Source: Enterobacter huaxiensis
Lineage (GTDB): Bacteria; Pseudomonadota; Gammaproteobacteria; Enterobacterales; Enterobacteriaceae
Length of the DNA stretch: 64,000 nt
Direction: 5' to 3'
Assembly (NCBI RefSeq): GCF_003594935.2
Contig: NZ_CP043342.1
Span: forward strand, 1,550,001-1,614,000
Shown here: piece by piece, positions 29,681-39,297 of the stretch
Position numbering within the stretch: the stretch's first letter is position 1
How the letters are laid out: each line of letters begins with the position of its first letter
Made by a program: the position numbers and the translations under genes
Notes under the pieces: generated by a model
Told to the model about the DNA's origin: nothing
The model's input: only the letters and a program-made list of their open reading frames with translations
Database searches by the model: none

Positions 29681-31366
29681 ATGAAAACGCTGCTGATTAT
29701 TGACTCCGGTCTCGGACAGGCTCGTGCCTATATGGCGAAGACCCTGCTGGGAGCGGCGGCGAACAAAGCACATCTGGACATTATCGATAACCCGGGCGAT
29801 GCCGAACTGGCGATTGTGCTGGGCGATAGCATTCCGGCGGACAGCGCGCTGAACGGCAAAAAGGTGTGGCTGGGCGATATTAATCGCGCGGTAGCCCATC
29901 CCGAGCTGTTCCTGAGCGAAGCGAAAGGTCACGCCACGGTCTACAGTGCCCCTGTCGCGGCGGCCCCGGCTGCGGCTGCGGGTCCAAAACGCATTGTGGC
30001 GATTACCGCCTGCCCGACCGGCGTTGCCCATACCTTTATGGCGGCTGAAGCCATTGAAACCGAAGCGAAAAAACGCGGCTGGTGGGTAAAAGTTGAAACG
30101 CGCGGCTCGGTTGGCGCAGGCAATGCGATCACGCCTGAAGAAGTGGCGGAAGCCGATCTGGTTATCGTTGCGGCGGACATCGAGGTAGATCTGGCGAAGT
30201 TTGCCGGTAAGCCGATGTACCGCACCTCTACCGGTCTGGCGCTGAAGAAGACGGCTCAGGAGTTTGATAAAGCGCTGGCTGAAGCCAAACCGTATCAGGC
30301 GACCGGTGCAGCGAAAACAGCTACCGAAGGGAAAAAAGAGTCTGCGGGCGCGTATCGTCACCTGCTGACCGGCGTTTCCTACATGCTGCCGATGGTGGTG
30401 GCGGGCGGTCTGTGCATCGCGCTCTCCTTTGCGTTCGGTATTACCGCGTTTAAAGAAGAAGGCACCCTGGCGGCTGCGCTGATGCAGATCGGCGGTGGTT
30501 CAGCGTTCGCGCTGATGGTGCCGGTGCTGGCGGGCTTTATTGCCTTCTCTATCGCTGACCGTCCTGGCCTGACGCCGGGTCTTATCGGCGGTATGCTGGC
30601 GGTGAGCACCGGTTCCGGCTTTATCGGCGGTATTATTGCCGGTTTCCTGGCGGGTTACGTCGCGAAGTTGATTAGCTCGAAGCTGAAGCTGCCGCAGAGT
30701 ATGGAAGCGCTGAAACCGATTCTGATCATCCCGCTGATCTCCAGCCTGGTGGTCGGTCTGGCGATGATTTACCTGATTGGTAAGCCGGTTGCGGGCATCC
30801 TGGCGGGTCTGACCCACTGGCTGCAAACCATGGGCACCGCTAACGCGGTTCTGCTGGGGGCGATCCTCGGCGGCATGATGTGTACCGACATGGGCGGTCC
30901 GGTGAACAAAGCGGCGTACGCCTTTGGCGTTGGCCTGCTGAGTACCCAAACCTACGCGCCGATGGCGGCGATCATGGCAGCAGGTATGGTGCCACCGCTG
31001 GCGCTGGGCCTGGCGACCATTATTGCCCGTCGTAAGTTTGATAAGGCGCAGCAGGAAGGCGGCAAAGCGGCGCTGGTTCTGGGTCTGTGCTTCATCACCG
31101 AAGGTGCGATACCGTTCGCCGCGCGCGATCCAATGCGCGTTCTGCCGTGCTGTATCGTGGGTGGCGCGGTAACCGGTGCTATCTCGATGGCGGTTGGCGC
31201 GAAGCTGATGGCGCCGCACGGCGGTCTGTTTGTCCTGCTGATCCCTGGCGCAATCACGCCGGTGCTGGGCTATCTGCTGGCGATCGTTGCCGGTACGCTG
31301 GTGGCAGGCTTGTCTTACGCGGTGCTGAAGCGTCCGGAAGCGGAAGTCGTGGCAAAAGCAGCGTAA
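29681..31366 (+). CDS. fruA: FruA, fructose PTS enzyme IIBC
   Basis: 561 residues, close to the E. coli length. A degenerate N-terminal IIB' segment is followed by IIB, with the phosphocysteine in ITACPTGVAHTFMAAEA near residue 110, then the IIC membrane domain from about residue 230, with about ten membrane segments. It imports fructose and phosphorylates it at C1, taking phosphate from FruB. Last gene of the operon. An Ala-rich linker (VAAAPAAAAGP) joins IIB' and IIB. Confidence 0.97.
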   Translation: MKTLLIIDSGLGQARAYMAKTLLGAAANKAHLDIIDNPGDAELAIVLGDSIPADSALNGKKVWLGDINRAVAHPELFLSEAKGHATVYSAPVAAAPAAAAGPKRIVAITACPTGVAHTFMAAEAIETEAKKRGWWVKVETRGSVGAGNAITPEEVAEADLVIVAADIEVDLAKFAGKPMYRTSTGLALKKTAQEFDKALAEAKPYQATGAAKTATEGKKESAGAYRHLLTGVSYMLPMVVAGGLCIALSFAFGITAFKEEGTLAAALMQIGGGSAFALMVPVLAGFIAFSIADRPGLTPGLIGGMLAVSTGSGFIGGIIAGFLAGYVAKLISSKLKLPQSMEALKPILIIPLISSLVVGLAMIYLIGKPVAGILAGLTHWLQTMGTANAVLLGAILGGMMCTDMGGPVNKAAYAFGVGLLSTQTYAPMAAIMAAGMVPPLALGLATIIARRKFDKAQQEGGKAALVLGLCFITEGAIPFAARDPMRVLPCCIVGGAVTGAISMAVGAKLMAPHGGLFVLLIPGAITPVLGYLLAIVAGTLVAGLSYAVLKRPEAEVVAKAA

Positions 31367-31374
31367 TAAAGGTA

Positions 31375-31400
31375 TCGGGTGGCGGCTTCGCCTTACCCGA
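31375..31400. repeat. REP-like element after fruA
   Basis: TCGGGTGGCGGCTTCGCCTTACCCGA, the same unit as at 25031 and 47556. Confidence 0.75.
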
Positions 31401-31404
31401 CCGA

Positions 31405-31443
31405 CAAAAAAAGCCGGGTTGCATTATGCACCCGGCTTTTTTT
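31405..31443. terminator. Bidirectional terminator between fruA and nfo
   Basis: An A run, AGCCGGG, inner TGCA/TGCA pairing, CCCGGCT and a long T run. It serves both convergent genes. Confidence 0.92.
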
Positions 31444-32299
31444 ATGCCGCCTGTTCAGCGGTTTGCTGTGCCTTCAGCCAGGCAATCTCTTCCGCCCAGA
31501 TATCCGGGTTGATGGTTTCCAGCACCATCGGAATACCGTCGAAACGGGCGTCCTGCATAATAAAGCGGAACGCATCGTGGCCAATATTGCCTTCACCCAG
31601 GCTGTGGTGGCGGTCCACGCGGCTGCCGAAGGCGCTTTTCGCATCGTTCAGGTGCATGCCGCGCAGGTACTGAAAGCCTACGATACGCTCGAACTCATCG
31701 AAGGTATTTTTGGTGGCCTCGGTTGTGCGCAGGTCATAGCCGGCGGCAAAGGCGTGACAGGTATCAATGCACACCCCCACGCGAGATTTGTCTTCCACGC
31801 CGTCAATAATCGCCGCCAGATGTTCGAACTTAAAGCCGAGGTTGCTGCCCTGACCGGCGGTGTTCTCAATCACCGCGGTGACGCCTTTGGTTTTATCCAG
31901 CGTAATATTGATGGACTCCGCAATGCGCGCCAGGCAGGCGTCTTCGTCAATCTGCATCAGATGGCTGCCGGGATGGAAGTTCAGCAGCGTCAGCCCCAGC
32001 TGTTCACAGCGCTGAACTTCATCAAGGAAAGCGTCGCGGGATTTTTCCAGCGCCTCTGCAACCGGGTGACCGAGGTTGATCAGGTAGCTGTCGTGGGGAA
32101 GGATTTGGCCAGGCCCGTAGCGGTATTTCTCACAGGCGGCTTTGAAGTCATCAATCACCTCAGCGGTGAGCGCTGCGGCGCGCCACTGGCGCTGGTTTTT
32201 GGTGAACAGGGCGAAAGCGGTCGCCTCGATTTCGGCGGCGCGAACGGCGGCATTCGCAAGGCCACCTGCAGCGCTAACGTGCGCTCCAACATATTTCAT
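31442..32299 (-). CDS. nfo: Endonuclease IV, AP endonuclease
   Basis: 285 residues. Zinc-dependent TIM-barrel AP endonuclease; the family signatures are seen as [17 protein letters not shown] near residue 175 and [16 protein letters not shown] near residue 215. The start ATG 32299 ([17 protein letters not shown]) is sound. It cleaves DNA 5' of abasic sites; in E. coli it is induced by SoxS. It follows yeiH on the same strand by 64 bases, and a perfect 14-bp inverted repeat in that gap takes in its ribosome binding site. Confidence 0.97.
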   Translation of the reverse strand: MKYVGAHVSAAGGLANAAVRAAEIEATAFALFTKNQRQWRAAALTAEVIDDFKAACEKYRYGPGQILPHDSYLINLGHPVAEALEKSRDAFLDEVQRCEQLGLTLLNFHPGSHLMQIDEDACLARIAESINITLDKTKGVTAVIENTAGQGSNLGFKFEHLAAIIDGVEDKSRVGVCIDTCHAFAAGYDLRTTEATKNTFDEFERIVGFQYLRGMHLNDAKSAFGSRVDRHHSLGEGNIGHDAFRFIMQDARFDGIPMVLETINPDIWAEEIAWLKAQQTAEQAA

Positions 32300-32306
32300 A
32301 AAGGGA

Positions 32307-32349
32307 CTCCTGTTAACCCGAAACGCTTATGATAGCGGGTTAACAGGAG
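32307..32349 (-). promoter_or_regulatory. Perfect 14-bp inverted repeat covering the nfo ribosome binding site
   Basis: CTCCTGTTAACCCG (32307-32320) is repeated in inverse form at 32336-32349, with 15 bases between. On the - strand, the 3' arm contains CAGGAG, the nfo Shine-Dalgarno sequence, 9 bases before the start codon. TATCAT (32334-32329) lies in the loop and resembles a -10 box. There is no T run for a terminator. Confidence 0.6.
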
Positions 32350-32363
32350 AAGGATGTAGTGGT

Positions 32364-33410
32364 TTATGCCATCAGGCTGTGAACCGCGAGGTTGATCGCG
32401 CCGCCGCCCACAATCAGCCAGATGAACAAGACCAGCGCCATCAGCAGCGGTTTGGCACCGGCTTTTTTCAGCGCGCTGACGTGAGTGGTCACGCCCAGAG
32501 CTGCCATCGCCATCGCCAGCAGGACGGTATCCAGCGTCACCAGCATGTCCACAACGGCTTTCGGCAGCAGGTGGAAGGAGTTGAAAATCGCCACCACGAT
32601 AAACAGGATCGCAAACCACGGAATGGTGATTTTGCTCTTCTCATTGCCGCCAGCAGGCGCCAGCTGTTTGACACGCGCGGCCAGGAAAATCAGGAACGGG
32701 GCCAGCATCATGACGCGCAGCATTTTGGCAATCACCGCTGCGTTTTCCGCTTCCGGGTTGATGGCGTGGCCCGCCGCGACAACCTGCGCGACTTCATGCA
32801 TGGTCGAACCGATATAAATGCCGTAGGTTTCCGGACTAAACCAGTGAGCAACCAGCGGATACATAGCCGGGTAGAGGAAAATGGCCAGCGTACCGAAGAT
32901 CACTACCGTCGCCACCGCCACGGTCACTTTGCTGGCTTCTGCTTTGACCACCGGTTCTGTTGCCAGCACCGCTGCTGCACCGCAGATGCTGCTCCCCGCG
33001 CCGATGAGCCAGCTGGTGTGCTTATCGAGACCAAATACCTTCTGGCCGATAAAGCACGCCAGTAAAAAGGTGCTGGTCAGCGTCAGGACGTCGATGGCGA
33101 TCCCGCTGACCCCGACATCCGCAATCTGCGAAAAGGTGAGACGAAAGCCGTAAAGAATAATCCCCAGGCGCAGCAGATGCTGCTTGGCGAAGATCACGCC
33201 GCCGTCGCAGGATTTCCATATATGGGGATAAACGGTATTACCCACTACCATGCCGAGCAGAATAGCCAGCGTTAATGCACTAAAACCTGCGCCCGCGACG
33301 GCCGGAATGCTGCCGCCCCATAACGCCACGCCGGTAATCACGGCGCTAAGCGCAAGACCCGGCACGAAGTGCCACACTGTACGATGATGTTGTAAGGTGA
33401 GTTCTGACAT
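32364..33410 (-). CDS. yeiH: YeiH family membrane protein (UPF0324, putative anion exporter)
   Basis: 348 residues with about ten membrane segments, matching E. coli YeiH. Segments with AGSSICGAAAVLATEPVV and LGVTTHVSALKKAGAKPL are typical of the family. Members are annotated as putative sulfate exporters, but the substrate is unproven. It is divergent from yeiE, the LysR regulator, as in E. coli, where YeiE is reported to act in iron and sulfite responses; this suggests that YeiE controls it. Confidence 0.92.
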   Translation of the reverse strand: MSELTLQHHRTVWHFVPGLALSAVITGVALWGGSIPAVAGAGFSALTLAILLGMVVGNTVYPHIWKSCDGGVIFAKQHLLRLGIILYGFRLTFSQIADVGVSGIAIDVLTLTSTFLLACFIGQKVFGLDKHTSWLIGAGSSICGAAAVLATEPVVKAEASKVTVAVATVVIFGTLAIFLYPAMYPLVAHWFSPETYGIYIGSTMHEVAQVVAAGHAINPEAENAAVIAKMLRVMMLAPFLIFLAARVKQLAPAGGNEKSKITIPWFAILFIVVAIFNSFHLLPKAVVDMLVTLDTVLLAMAMAALGVTTHVSALKKAGAKPLLMALVLFIWLIVGGGAINLAVHSLMA

Positions 33411-33507
33411 AACCTTCTCCTTTGTCTGGCTAAAGGTTACGGCGTGCTGGCTTAAAAATAAAATTGATTATATATTTATAATTAATCTATATAAGTGGTA
33501 AACAACC

Positions 33508-34374
33508 ATGCACATTACGTTGCGTCAGCTGGAAGTCTTTGCCGAAGTGCTGAAAAGCGGGTCCACAACCCAGGCCTCGCAGATGCTGTCTCTCTCTCAG
33601 TCGGCGGTCAGCGCCGCGTTAACCGATCTCGAAGGTCAGCTGGGCGTACAGCTTTTCGACAGGGTAGGGAAGCGTCTTGTCGTCAATGAACATGGCCGTC
33701 TTCTGTACCCCCGTGCGCTGGCGCTGCTGGAACAGGCCGTTGAAATTGAACAACTGTTCCGCGAAGACAACGGCGCGATCCGGGTGTACGCCAGCAGCAC
33801 CATTGGCAACTATATTCTGCCTGAGGTCATCGCTCGCTACCGCCGGGATTTCCCGACCCTGCCGCTGGAGATGAGCGTGGGCAACAGCCAGGACGTTATT
33901 AACGCGGTGATCGATTTCCGCGTGGATATCGGCCTGATTGAAGGGCCATGCCACAACGTGGATATCATTGCTGAACCCTGGCTTGAGGATGAGCTGGTGG
34001 TGTTTGCCTCACCGGCTTCTTCTTTATTACAGGGGCAGGTGACGCTGGATCGGCTGGCTCAGGCGCAGTGGATCCTGCGCGAGCAAGGTTCCGGCACCCG
34101 TGAAATTGTTGATTACCTGCTGCTGTCGCATCTGCCGCAGTTCCAGCTGGGCATGGAGCTGGGAAACTCAGAGGCCATCAAGCACGCGGTGCGTCACGGT
34201 CTCGGGATCAGCTGTCTTTCGCGGCGCGTCATTGCCGAACAGCTTGAGACGGGGTCATTGGTCGAAATTCCGATTCCGCTGCCTAAGCTGATACGCACGC
34301 TGTGGTGCATTCACCATCGGCAGAAGCATCTTTCCAGTTCTCTGCAGCGTTTTCTGCGCTATTGCGAGATGTAA
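33508..34374 (+). CDS. yeiE: YeiE, LysR-family transcriptional regulator
   Basis: 288 residues. N-terminal winged helix-turn-helix ([20 protein letters not shown], then [19 protein letters not shown]), followed by the LysR effector-binding domain. The start is ATG 33508. It matches E. coli YeiE, which has been linked to iron homeostasis and sulfite tolerance. The 97-base gap to the divergent yeiH is AT-rich and probably holds its binding sites. Confidence 0.94.
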   Translation: MHITLRQLEVFAEVLKSGSTTQASQMLSLSQSAVSAALTDLEGQLGVQLFDRVGKRLVVNEHGRLLYPRALALLEQAVEIEQLFREDNGAIRVYASSTIGNYILPEVIARYRRDFPTLPLEMSVGNSQDVINAVIDFRVDIGLIEGPCHNVDIIAEPWLEDELVVFASPASSLLQGQVTLDRLAQAQWILREQGSGTREIVDYLLLSHLPQFQLGMELGNSEAIKHAVRHGLGISCLSRRVIAEQLETGSLVEIPIPLPKLIRTLWCIHHRQKHLSSSLQRFLRYCEM

Positions 34375-34379
34375 CCTTC

Positions 34380-34414
34380 CCCTCACCCTGACCCTCTCCC
34401 CAAAGGGGAGAGGG
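34380..34414. repeat. Hairpin repeat (CCCTCTCC-type), copy 2
   Basis: CCCTCACCC, then CCCTCTCCCC, AAA, GGGGAGAGGGG. It is the reverse orientation of the copy at 1193 and starts six bases after the yeiE stop codon. Confidence 0.75.
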
Positions 34415-34549
34415 GACGACCCTATTTCTGCTTTACTTATAATCCTGGCCGAGTCATGAAGCTCTCTTATAACTGGGTATTTCTGCCGGAAGGAACGCAG
34501 ATCGTCTGCTACAATCGCGCCTCATTTAATAAATGGACAGCATTTTCAC

Positions 34550-36019
34550 ATGGTTTCAGAAACTAAAACCACAGAAGCGCCCGCGCTACGTCGCGAACTC
34601 AAGGCGCGTCACCTGACGATGATCGCGATTGGCGGTTCAATCGGTACAGGTCTTTTCGTTGCCTCTGGCGCAACGATTTCGGCAGCAGGCCCGGGCGGGG
34701 CGCTCTTCTCATATATCCTGATTGGCCTGATGGTGTACTTCCTGATGACCAGCCTGGGTGAACTGGCTGCATACATGCCGGTTTCCGGTTCGTTCTCCAC
34801 CTACGGTCAAAAATACGTTGAAGAAGGCTTCGGCTTCGCGCTGGGCTGGAACTACTGGTACAACTGGGCGGTCACTATCGCCGTTGACCTGGTCGCCGCG
34901 CAGCTGGTGATGAACTGGTGGTTCCCGGATACCCCAGGCTGGATCTGGAGCGCCTTGTTCCTGGCCGTCATCTTCCTCCTGAACTACATCTCCGTGCGCG
35001 GTTTTGGCGAAGCGGAATACTGGTTCTCTTTGATAAAAGTGGCAACCGTCATCATCTTTATCGTCGTCGGTGTGGCGATGATCGTTGGTATTTTCAAAGG
35101 GGCTGAACCTGCCGGGTGGAGTAACTGGACGATAGGCGATGCGCCGTTTGCCGGTGGATTCTCGGCGATGATTGGCGTGGCGATGATCGTTGGCTTCTCC
35201 TTCCAGGGGACCGAGCTTATCGGTATTGCTGCCGGCGAGTCCGAAAACCCGGAGAAGAACATCCCGCGCGCGGTGCGTCAGGTGTTCTGGCGTATCCTGC
35301 TGTTCTACGTGTTCGCGATCCTGATTATCAGCCTGATCATTCCGTATACCGATCCGAGCCTGCTGCGTAACGATGTGAAAGACATCAGCGTCAGCCCGTT
35401 CACGCTGGTCTTCCAGCACGCTGGCCTGCTCTCTGCGGCGGCGGTGATGAATGCCGTGATCCTGACGGCGGTGCTGTCTGCGGGTAACTCCGGCATGTAC
35501 GCCTCAACCCGTATGCTTTACACCCTGGCCTGCGACGGAAAAGCGCCGCGCATATTCGCCAAACTGTCTCGTGGCGGCGTGCCGCGTAACGCGCTGTACG
35601 CGACCACGGTGATTGCGGGTCTGTGCTTCCTGACCTCTATGTTCGGCAACCAGACGGTTTACCTGTGGCTGCTCAACACCTCCGGTATGACGGGCTTCAT
35701 CGCCTGGCTGGGCATTGCCATCAGCCACTACCGCTTCCGTCGCGGCTACGTGATGCAGGGTCATGACCTGAACAACCTGCCGTACCGCTCAGGTTTCTTC
35801 CCGCTGGGGCCGATTTTCGCCTTCATTCTGTGCCTGATTATTACCCTGGGGCAGAACTATGAAGCTTTCCTCGCGGATTCCATTGACTGGGGCGCAGTGA
35901 CGGCCACCTACATTGGTATTCCGCTGTTCCTCATCATCTGGTTTGGTTACAAACTGACGAAAGGAACCCGCTTCGTTCCCTATAGCGAAATGGACTTCCC
36001 GGAACGATTCAAACAATAA
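34550..36019 (+). CDS. lysP: LysP, lysine-specific permease
   Basis: 489 residues, 12 membrane segments, amino acid permease (APC) superfamily. RHLTMIAIGGSIGTGLFVASG at the start of segment 1 is the family signature. It imports lysine with protons; in E. coli it also acts as a lysine sensor with CadC and is controlled by ArgP. The start ATG 34550 agrees with the family length. It is a single gene with a strong terminator behind it. Confidence 0.97.
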   Translation: MVSETKTTEAPALRRELKARHLTMIAIGGSIGTGLFVASGATISAAGPGGALFSYILIGLMVYFLMTSLGELAAYMPVSGSFSTYGQKYVEEGFGFALGWNYWYNWAVTIAVDLVAAQLVMNWWFPDTPGWIWSALFLAVIFLLNYISVRGFGEAEYWFSLIKVATVIIFIVVGVAMIVGIFKGAEPAGWSNWTIGDAPFAGGFSAMIGVAMIVGFSFQGTELIGIAAGESENPEKNIPRAVRQVFWRILLFYVFAILIISLIIPYTDPSLLRNDVKDISVSPFTLVFQHAGLLSAAAVMNAVILTAVLSAGNSGMYASTRMLYTLACDGKAPRIFAKLSRGGVPRNALYATTVIAGLCFLTSMFGNQTVYLWLLNTSGMTGFIAWLGIAISHYRFRRGYVMQGHDLNNLPYRSGFFPLGPIFAFILCLIITLGQNYEAFLADSIDWGAVTATYIGIPLFLIIWFGYKLTKGTRFVPYSEMDFPERFKQ

Positions 36020-36035
36020 CCGCACTTCCTCTCGT

Positions 36036-36065
36036 TTAGCCCGCTCACTCGAGCGGGCTTTTTTA
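36036..36065 (+). terminator. Intrinsic terminator after lysP
   Basis: AGCCCGCTC, ACTC loop, GAGCGGGCT, six Ts. A perfect 9-bp stem. Confidence 0.93.
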
Positions 36066-36073
36066 TGGGCCGG

Positions 36074-38059
36074 TTAGAAGCTGTAGGTCATGCCAACGGT
36101 ATAGCGTCGGCCATCCAGCACGGTGTCGTACGTATCGTAATCAATCTGCTTATCCAGCACGTTATACACACCGGCGGTAACCAGCAGGTTTTTGTTCGCG
36201 TTGTAGCGCAGGCCTACATCAACCTGGGTGTAGGACGGCGTGCCCTGGGACATTGACGTACGGCTCAGGTACTCAGAGGTTTTTCCACGCAGGTTCAGAC
36301 GGCTCCAGAAGCCGACGTCGGCTGTCGCCTGCCAGTCCAGAGTGGTGTTGAACATGTGTTTCGGCATTTTATTCAGCGGCTTGCCGGAGAACTGGCCGCT
36401 CTTCTGCTCGGATTCCGTATAGGTGTAGTTTGCGGTCCAGTTCACATCGCGCGTGATTTTCCAGCCGAAGGAGGACTCCACGCCGCGCATGTTGGCTTTG
36501 TCCACGTTGACGCGATCGCTCACGAAATCATAGCTGTGATCGCCAATCGTACAGGCGGGATCGGCGCTGCTGTTACAGCGGCGAACTTCAGTAATTTTGT
36601 CTTTGAAGTCGGTATTAAACAGCGTCACGCCGGCATTAAGATTGTCGTTATTATCCCAGAGCAGGGCGATCTCTTCGCTCAGGCTCTTCTCTGGTTTCAG
36701 GTCCGGGTTGCCCACGATGATACCGTCGAGGCGCCCGCCACCGGTTACCTGACCCCAGTTGGCAGAAGACTGACGCAGATCCGGCGCACGATAGCCCGCA
36801 GAAACTCCGCCTTTCAACGTCCACTCATCGGCCAGGTGCCACACGCCGTAACCGCGCGGCGTCCAGTTGGTACCGTAGTTTTGGTCTTTATCCATACGCA
36901 GGCCGCCGGTCAACGTAAAGCTTTCCGTCATTGACCATTCATCTTCGGCAAACAGTGCCCAGCTCCAGCGCGTCAGTTTGTTCAGGCCGTCAGCCGCTTC
37001 AAGCTGATTGCCGTTGTCGCGCAGTTTCTCATAGCGATACTGCCCGCCGAGGGTCAACGTATGATCGCCGAGGAAGATCTGGTTCTGGTTGTTGAAGGTG
37101 GTGTTATAGGATCGCATTTCACGATCCGGGTTATTCGTCTCTTCCTGCTGAATATAGCTGGTGGTATTGAAGTCGCTGTAATAACCGCTGTGTGTCAACG
37201 AGTAGGTCGTATGCTCATAGCGCGTGTCGCTTTTAGCGTTCGGCGTACAGGTACTTCCGCGGCAGGTTTCAGCGGCTTTCGACATCCCAGGGGTGCTGTT
37301 CCTGTCCTGAAGCTCGCGGGCAAAGTCGAGGTCGAAATCATTTTTCTCGTCCGGCGTGAAGTTCAGCGTAATACCGCCGTTCCGCATTTTCTGCTCGTTA
37401 TAGCCGTTCACAATTTTATCTTCAGCGCGGCGCGACAAAAGCCCCGTCACTTTTGCGCCAAGCAGCCCGTCGATCAGGGGGCCAGAAGCGTAGGCGTTGG
37501 TCTGGAAGATATCGCCGGAATCATTATTTTCCTGGAAGGTTGCATCGCCATGCAAAGAACCGGTCCAGGCTTTGGTGTTCGAAACTTTTTTGGTAATGAC
37601 GTTGATGACGCCACCCATTGCATCAGAGCCGTAAAGTGAGGACATCGGGCCGCGGATGACCTCAATGCGCTCAATGGACTCCAGCGGCGGCAGCCAGCCT
37701 TGTTCAATGCCCGAGTTATCGCTGTTTGGGCGCGTGCTTCGCGTACTGACGCGCTTGCCGTTCACCAGGAACAGCGTGTACTGAGAGGCCATGCCGCGAA
37801 TGCTGATATCACTGCTACTTCCGCCGCCGGTGACGACGACGCCTGGCACATCTTTTAGGGCATCGGTGACGTCACGGTACGCCTTATCTTCAATCTGCTG
37901 TTTTGAAATCACAGAGATGGAGGCGGGGGCATTCTGAATTTTTTGTTCAAAACCCGTTGCGGTGACGACAACGGTGTCCTGATCGGCTGCGTAAGCAAGC
38001 GGGGGGAGAGTGGCGACGCCAACGGCGATCGCGAGAGCCTTAACGCGAGGTATAGTCAT
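36074..38059 (-). CDS. TonB-dependent outer-membrane receptor, CirA/FepA-like
   Basis: 661 residues from ATG 38059 (MTIPRVKALAIAVGVATLP); the longer upstream frame crosses the Fur-box promoter. Signal peptide ends LAYA, then the TonB box DTVVVTATG. A plug domain (NAPASISVISKQQIEDK, IERIEVIRGPMSSLYGSDA, GGVINVITKK) and a 22-strand-type barrel follow, ending in YSF. The location equals that of cirA in E. coli, but the sequence is not the orthodox CirA as I recall it, and the N-terminal region and loops differ. A catecholate siderophore receptor is the best guess; the ligand is not known. A Fur-type palindrome lies upstream. Confidence 0.9.
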   Translation of the reverse strand: MTIPRVKALAIAVGVATLPPLAYAADQDTVVVTATGFEQKIQNAPASISVISKQQIEDKAYRDVTDALKDVPGVVVTGGGSSSDISIRGMASQYTLFLVNGKRVSTRSTRPNSDNSGIEQGWLPPLESIERIEVIRGPMSSLYGSDAMGGVINVITKKVSNTKAWTGSLHGDATFQENNDSGDIFQTNAYASGPLIDGLLGAKVTGLLSRRAEDKIVNGYNEQKMRNGGITLNFTPDEKNDFDLDFARELQDRNSTPGMSKAAETCRGSTCTPNAKSDTRYEHTTYSLTHSGYYSDFNTTSYIQQEETNNPDREMRSYNTTFNNQNQIFLGDHTLTLGGQYRYEKLRDNGNQLEAADGLNKLTRWSWALFAEDEWSMTESFTLTGGLRMDKDQNYGTNWTPRGYGVWHLADEWTLKGGVSAGYRAPDLRQSSANWGQVTGGGRLDGIIVGNPDLKPEKSLSEEIALLWDNNDNLNAGVTLFNTDFKDKITEVRRCNSSADPACTIGDHSYDFVSDRVNVDKANMRGVESSFGWKITRDVNWTANYTYTESEQKSGQFSGKPLNKMPKHMFNTTLDWQATADVGFWSRLNLRGKTSEYLSRTSMSQGTPSYTQVDVGLRYNANKNLLVTAGVYNVLDKQIDYDTYDTVLDGRRYTVGMTYSF

Positions 38060-38185
38060 TTGTACATTCCGTATAAAAATGAAAAAACTCCATCGGGATA
38101 ACCCTGAGAACTGTATGTATTTGTCTTGTAAGAACTCTTTGTGATGGAGAAGAGCCTGGAATTGTACAAAAGAATGTAGAATTGT

Positions 38186-38218
38186 AAACACAAATGATAA
38201 TTGAAATCATTTGTGTTT
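38186..38218 (-). promoter_or_regulatory. Fur box, extended perfect palindrome
   Basis: AAACACAAATGAT and ATCATTTGTGTTT form a perfect 13-bp inverted repeat with a 7-base centre AATTGAA. The inner 19-mer ATGATAATTGAAATCATTT matches the Fur consensus closely. It lies about 127 bases before the receptor start. Confidence 0.8.
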
Positions 38219-38286
38219 GATTAAAGCGTAAGGAAAATATTCTGGATTCAAGAGGATAGGATTATGTAAATCAGGGAAGGGGATAA

Positions 38287-38311
38287 GCCCGGCAGGCGTG
38301 ATGCTGCCGGA
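38287..38311. repeat. REP-like element after yeiG
   Basis: GCCCGGCAGGCGTGATGCTGCCGGA, a short REP-type palindrome between the TonB receptor promoter and the yeiG stop. Confidence 0.55.
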
Positions 38312-38322
38312 CAAAAAGGAGC

Positions 38323-39159
38323 TTATGTGAACAAATGCTCCGCATGGAAGCGGAGATGATCCTCAATAAAGGACGCCATAAGGTAATAGCTGTGGTCATA
38401 TCCCGGCTGAATGCGCAGCGTCAGCGGCCAGTCCTTCTGGCGCGCGGCTTCCGCAAACACCGCGGGCTGTAGCTGCCCGGCAAGGAACTGATCCGCATCA
38501 CCCTGATCGATAAGCGTAGGGATCGCCTCCCCCGCGCGGCTTGCCAGCAGCAGCGCGCAGCTGTCCCATTCCTGCCATTTTTCAACGTCTTCACCCAGGT
38601 AATGGGTAAAGGCTTTCTGGCCCCACGGCACCTGCGTCGGGTTCACAATCGGCGCAAACGCCGACACGCTGGTATATTTCCCTGGGTTTTTCAGCGCCAT
38701 GATTAATGCGCCATGTCCGCCCATGGAGTGTCCGCTGATGGCGCAGCGGTCGCTCACCGCAAACTCCGCCTGAATCAGCGCAGGCATCTCGTCGCGGATA
38801 TAGTCATACATGCGGTAGTGGCTCGCCCACGGCTGCTCGGTGGCGTTGAGATAAAACCCTGCGCCTTTGCCCAGATCGTATCCGGCATCGTCAGCCACAT
38901 CGTCACCGCGCGGGCTGGTGTCGGGCATCACCAGCGCAATGCCGAGCGCGGCTGCAATGCGCTGCGCGCCTGCTTTGGTGGTGAAGTTCTCGTCGCTGCA
39001 GGTCAATCCAGACAGCCAGAACAGTACCGGCGGCTTAACGCCCGCCTCGGTTGGCGGCAGGAAAATGCTGAACGTCATGGAACAGTTCAGTGCGGTGGAG
39101 TTGTGCCGCCAGCGCTGCTGTCGACCTTCAAAACAACGATGCTCTTCGAGCAGTTCCAT
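38323..39159 (-). CDS. yeiG: S-formylglutathione hydrolase YeiG
   Basis: 278 residues, full length. Alpha/beta hydrolase of the esterase D family. The nucleophile elbow is [12 protein letters not shown] near residue 146; Asp and His of the triad lie in DQGDADQFL and GYDHSYYLM. It hydrolyses S-formylglutathione in formaldehyde detoxification. It begins [20 protein letters not shown], as in E. coli, where the gene is also near cirA and folE. Confidence 0.96.
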   Translation of the reverse strand: MELLEEHRCFEGRQQRWRHNSTALNCSMTFSIFLPPTEAGVKPPVLFWLSGLTCSDENFTTKAGAQRIAAALGIALVMPDTSPRGDDVADDAGYDLGKGAGFYLNATEQPWASHYRMYDYIRDEMPALIQAEFAVSDRCAISGHSMGGHGALIMALKNPGKYTSVSAFAPIVNPTQVPWGQKAFTHYLGEDVEKWQEWDSCALLLASRAGEAIPTLIDQGDADQFLAGQLQPAVFAEAARQKDWPLTLRIQPGYDHSYYLMASFIEDHLRFHAEHLFT

Positions 39160-39297
39160 GCAGGGCTCCTTAATGAGGATACATATTCATAAAATCCATA
39201 ATACAGAGTTTTCATTGACCTGTGAGCAACTTTCACTTTCCCCTCGCGGCCAGATGCTGCATCATAAATTTACTTTTCTTTAACAATTGGAGCGATC

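Noticed and set aside
30500..31219. 239-residue open frame antisense to fruA
   Set aside because: It is an Arg/His/Gln-rich shadow of fruA, with no start signal or known domain.
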